Assembly: GCF_016587375.1 (NCBI RefSeq)
Contig: NZ_BNJG01000003.1
Coordinates: 496,001-560,000 of the forward strand
Length of the DNA: 64,000 nt
Origin: Ktedonobacter robiniae
Lineage (GTDB): Bacteria; Chloroflexota; Ktedonobacteria; Ktedonobacterales; Ktedonobacteraceae
Reading direction: 5' to 3'
Positions 63,178 to 64,000 of this stretch are shown in pieces. Under the pieces are notes generated by a model, which worked only from the letters and a program-made list of their open reading frames with translations, made no database searches and was not told the DNA's origin. The first letter of the stretch is position 1; every line of letters begins with the position of its first letter. Both the position numbers and the translations under genes were made by a program.

Positions 63178-64000
63178 CTACCTCTTACTGACCCGGGCGC
63201 GCACAACTGCGAGGCCGGGAGCTGGCACGGTCACGATTAGTTCGCCTGCCTCGTTGACATGCGCCTCTGCGCTACGCGGTGTTACCCGCTTCGGCTCCTC
63301 CCAGGTATTAGCAGCTTTGGCATCGCCACCGCCCAAAACTTCGACGCTCAGTACCTCGCAAAAGCGCTGATCGCCCAGGCTCAGCACCACCCGCATCTCC
63401 TGCCGCTGCTCACGATTGACCAGGAAGGCCGCGACTGTCCCTGAGGCTTCGTCATAGCTCATGGCGGCATCCAGGGCTGCTACATCACCACGCTCGCCCG
63501 CTTTGTAGGTAGGACACTCAAGCGCTGGAACGAGAGAGAGACCACGCGCATGCTGAGCGAAAGAGACAATGGGATAGTAAATCGACTGAACGAGCAAGCC
63601 ATCACGTTTTGTCAGGAGCGGTGCGATAACGTTTACAATCTGCGCCAGGCAAGCCACCTTGACGACGTCGGCGTGACGGATAAAGCTGCTAAGATACTGT
63701 GCGCAGACCAGGGCGTCTTCCAGGTTATATACCTCTTCGAGCAAATGAGGCGCACTCTCTCCCTTGCCATCCATTTCCATGTTCTTATACCAGACGTTCC
63801 ACTCATCAAAGGAGAGATACACACGTTTCTGGCTGCGTTTGACGCCACGTACATAATTTAGGAGCGCAGCATAATCCTCAACGACGCGATCAATCTCTAC
63901 GCCCTCGGCCAGGAACCAGGCTGAGTCGCCTCGCCTGTTCTCGCTATAGCGATGGGCAGAAATATAGTCGATGTTCTCCCAACAATACTCCAGCACTGTG
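63178..64000 (-). CDS. GH51 alpha-L-arabinofuranosidase, C-terminal part
   Basis: 274 codons are visible; the 5' part lies beyond the right edge. Features: IDYISAHRYSENRRGDSAWF, then YLSFDEWNVWYKN with the catalytic nucleophile Glu, LVCAQYLSSFIRHADVVKVA, and a beta-sandwich tail (TVAAFLVNREQRQEMRVVLS). It releases arabinose from plant polysaccharides, cytoplasmic in most relatives. Convergent with GH20 across a hairpin. Confidence 0.9.
   Translation of the reverse strand, partial: TVLEYCWENIDYISAHRYSENRRGDSAWFLAEGVEIDRVVEDYAALLNYVRGVKRSQKRVYLSFDEWNVWYKNMEMDGKGESAPHLLEEVYNLEDALVCAQYLSSFIRHADVVKVACLAQIVNVIAPLLTKRDGLLVQSIYYPIVSFAQHARGLSLVPALECPTYKAGERGDVAALDAAMSYDEASGTVAAFLVNREQRQEMRVVLSLGDQRFCEVLSVEVLGGGDAKAANTWEEPKRVTPRSAEAHVNEAGELIVTVPAPGLAVVRARVSKR

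Noticed and set aside
1..64000. tRNA genes and CRISPR arrays
   Set aside because: GTTCGA-type motifs occur only inside protein genes without cloverleaf context, and no regularly spaced repeats of 25-40 bp were seen.

Overview
The window looks like a chromosomal segment from a Chloroflexota bacterium, most likely class Ktedonobacteria. This is inferred from gene content rather than a database match: two HtrA-type proteases anchored by an N-terminal membrane helix, a Ser/Thr kinase with a lectin-like propeller, a CHAP-domain protein, a DUF2795 protein, short one-helix membrane proteins, and very long near-perfect hairpins in many intergenic gaps. No tRNA, rRNA or CRISPR array was seen.

Layout. 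1-3.6 kb: a 5' glucoamylase-family fragment (minus) and an actin-like ParM gene followed four bases later by a small ribbon-helix-helix-like partner. 3.9-12.9 kb: mixed metabolic and stress genes, including a MarR regulator diverging from a SnoaL-like gene across a perfect 62-bp palindrome. 13.2-16.5 kb: a carbohydrate ABC importer (two permeases and a lipoprotein, no ATPase). 16.6-23.7 kb, minus strand: an assimilatory nitrate operon reading nasA, nirB, nirD, hemD, narK; it takes up nitrate, reduces it to nitrite and then ammonium, and supplies a step of siroheme synthesis. 24.3-27.7 kb: an ECF vitamin/metal importer (double ATPase, S and T subunits). 28-37.3 kb: HtrA proteases, CdsA, a phosphodiesterase, a pseudo-receiver, a PfpI-ferritin-like fusion, an alpha/beta hydrolase plus phosphoribosyltransferase pair, and a cupin. 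37.4-41 kb: a damaged envelope protein, an Lnt-like acyltransferase, and a sensor-kinase remnant with its NarL-type regulator. 41.2-48 kb: a CHRD protein, kinase, acetyltransferase, LacI regulator with paired operators, SCO6745-family protein, thioesterase and an orphan ABC ATPase fragment. 48.1-51.9 kb: an amino-acid-permease-like protein fused to a GGDEF domain, diverging from an ordinary APC permease. 52-64 kb: a beta-lactamase-like exported protein, an unknown exported protein, ADP-ribosylglycohydrolase, FTR1 iron permease, the kinase-propeller protein, a P450, a GH20 hexosaminidase interrupted by a small mobile element, and a GH51 arabinofuranosidase fragment.

Two themes cut across the window. 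First, at least eight genes are split by single-base frameshifts, most in short homopolymer runs and most needing one extra base. That pattern fits uncorrected sequencing indels better than real decay, so the split genes are annotated here as one locus each. Second, intergenic gaps carry perfect or near-perfect palindromes with arms up to 37 bp. Several fall into related families that recur in the window and therefore look like dispersed repeats doubling as terminators.

The observations most worth following are the permease-GGDEF fusion (48149-50260), the 124-bp MITE in the GH20 gene (61692-61815), whose removal with one copy of its 7-bp target duplication restores the reading frame exactly, and the ParM-like cassette (1726-3543).
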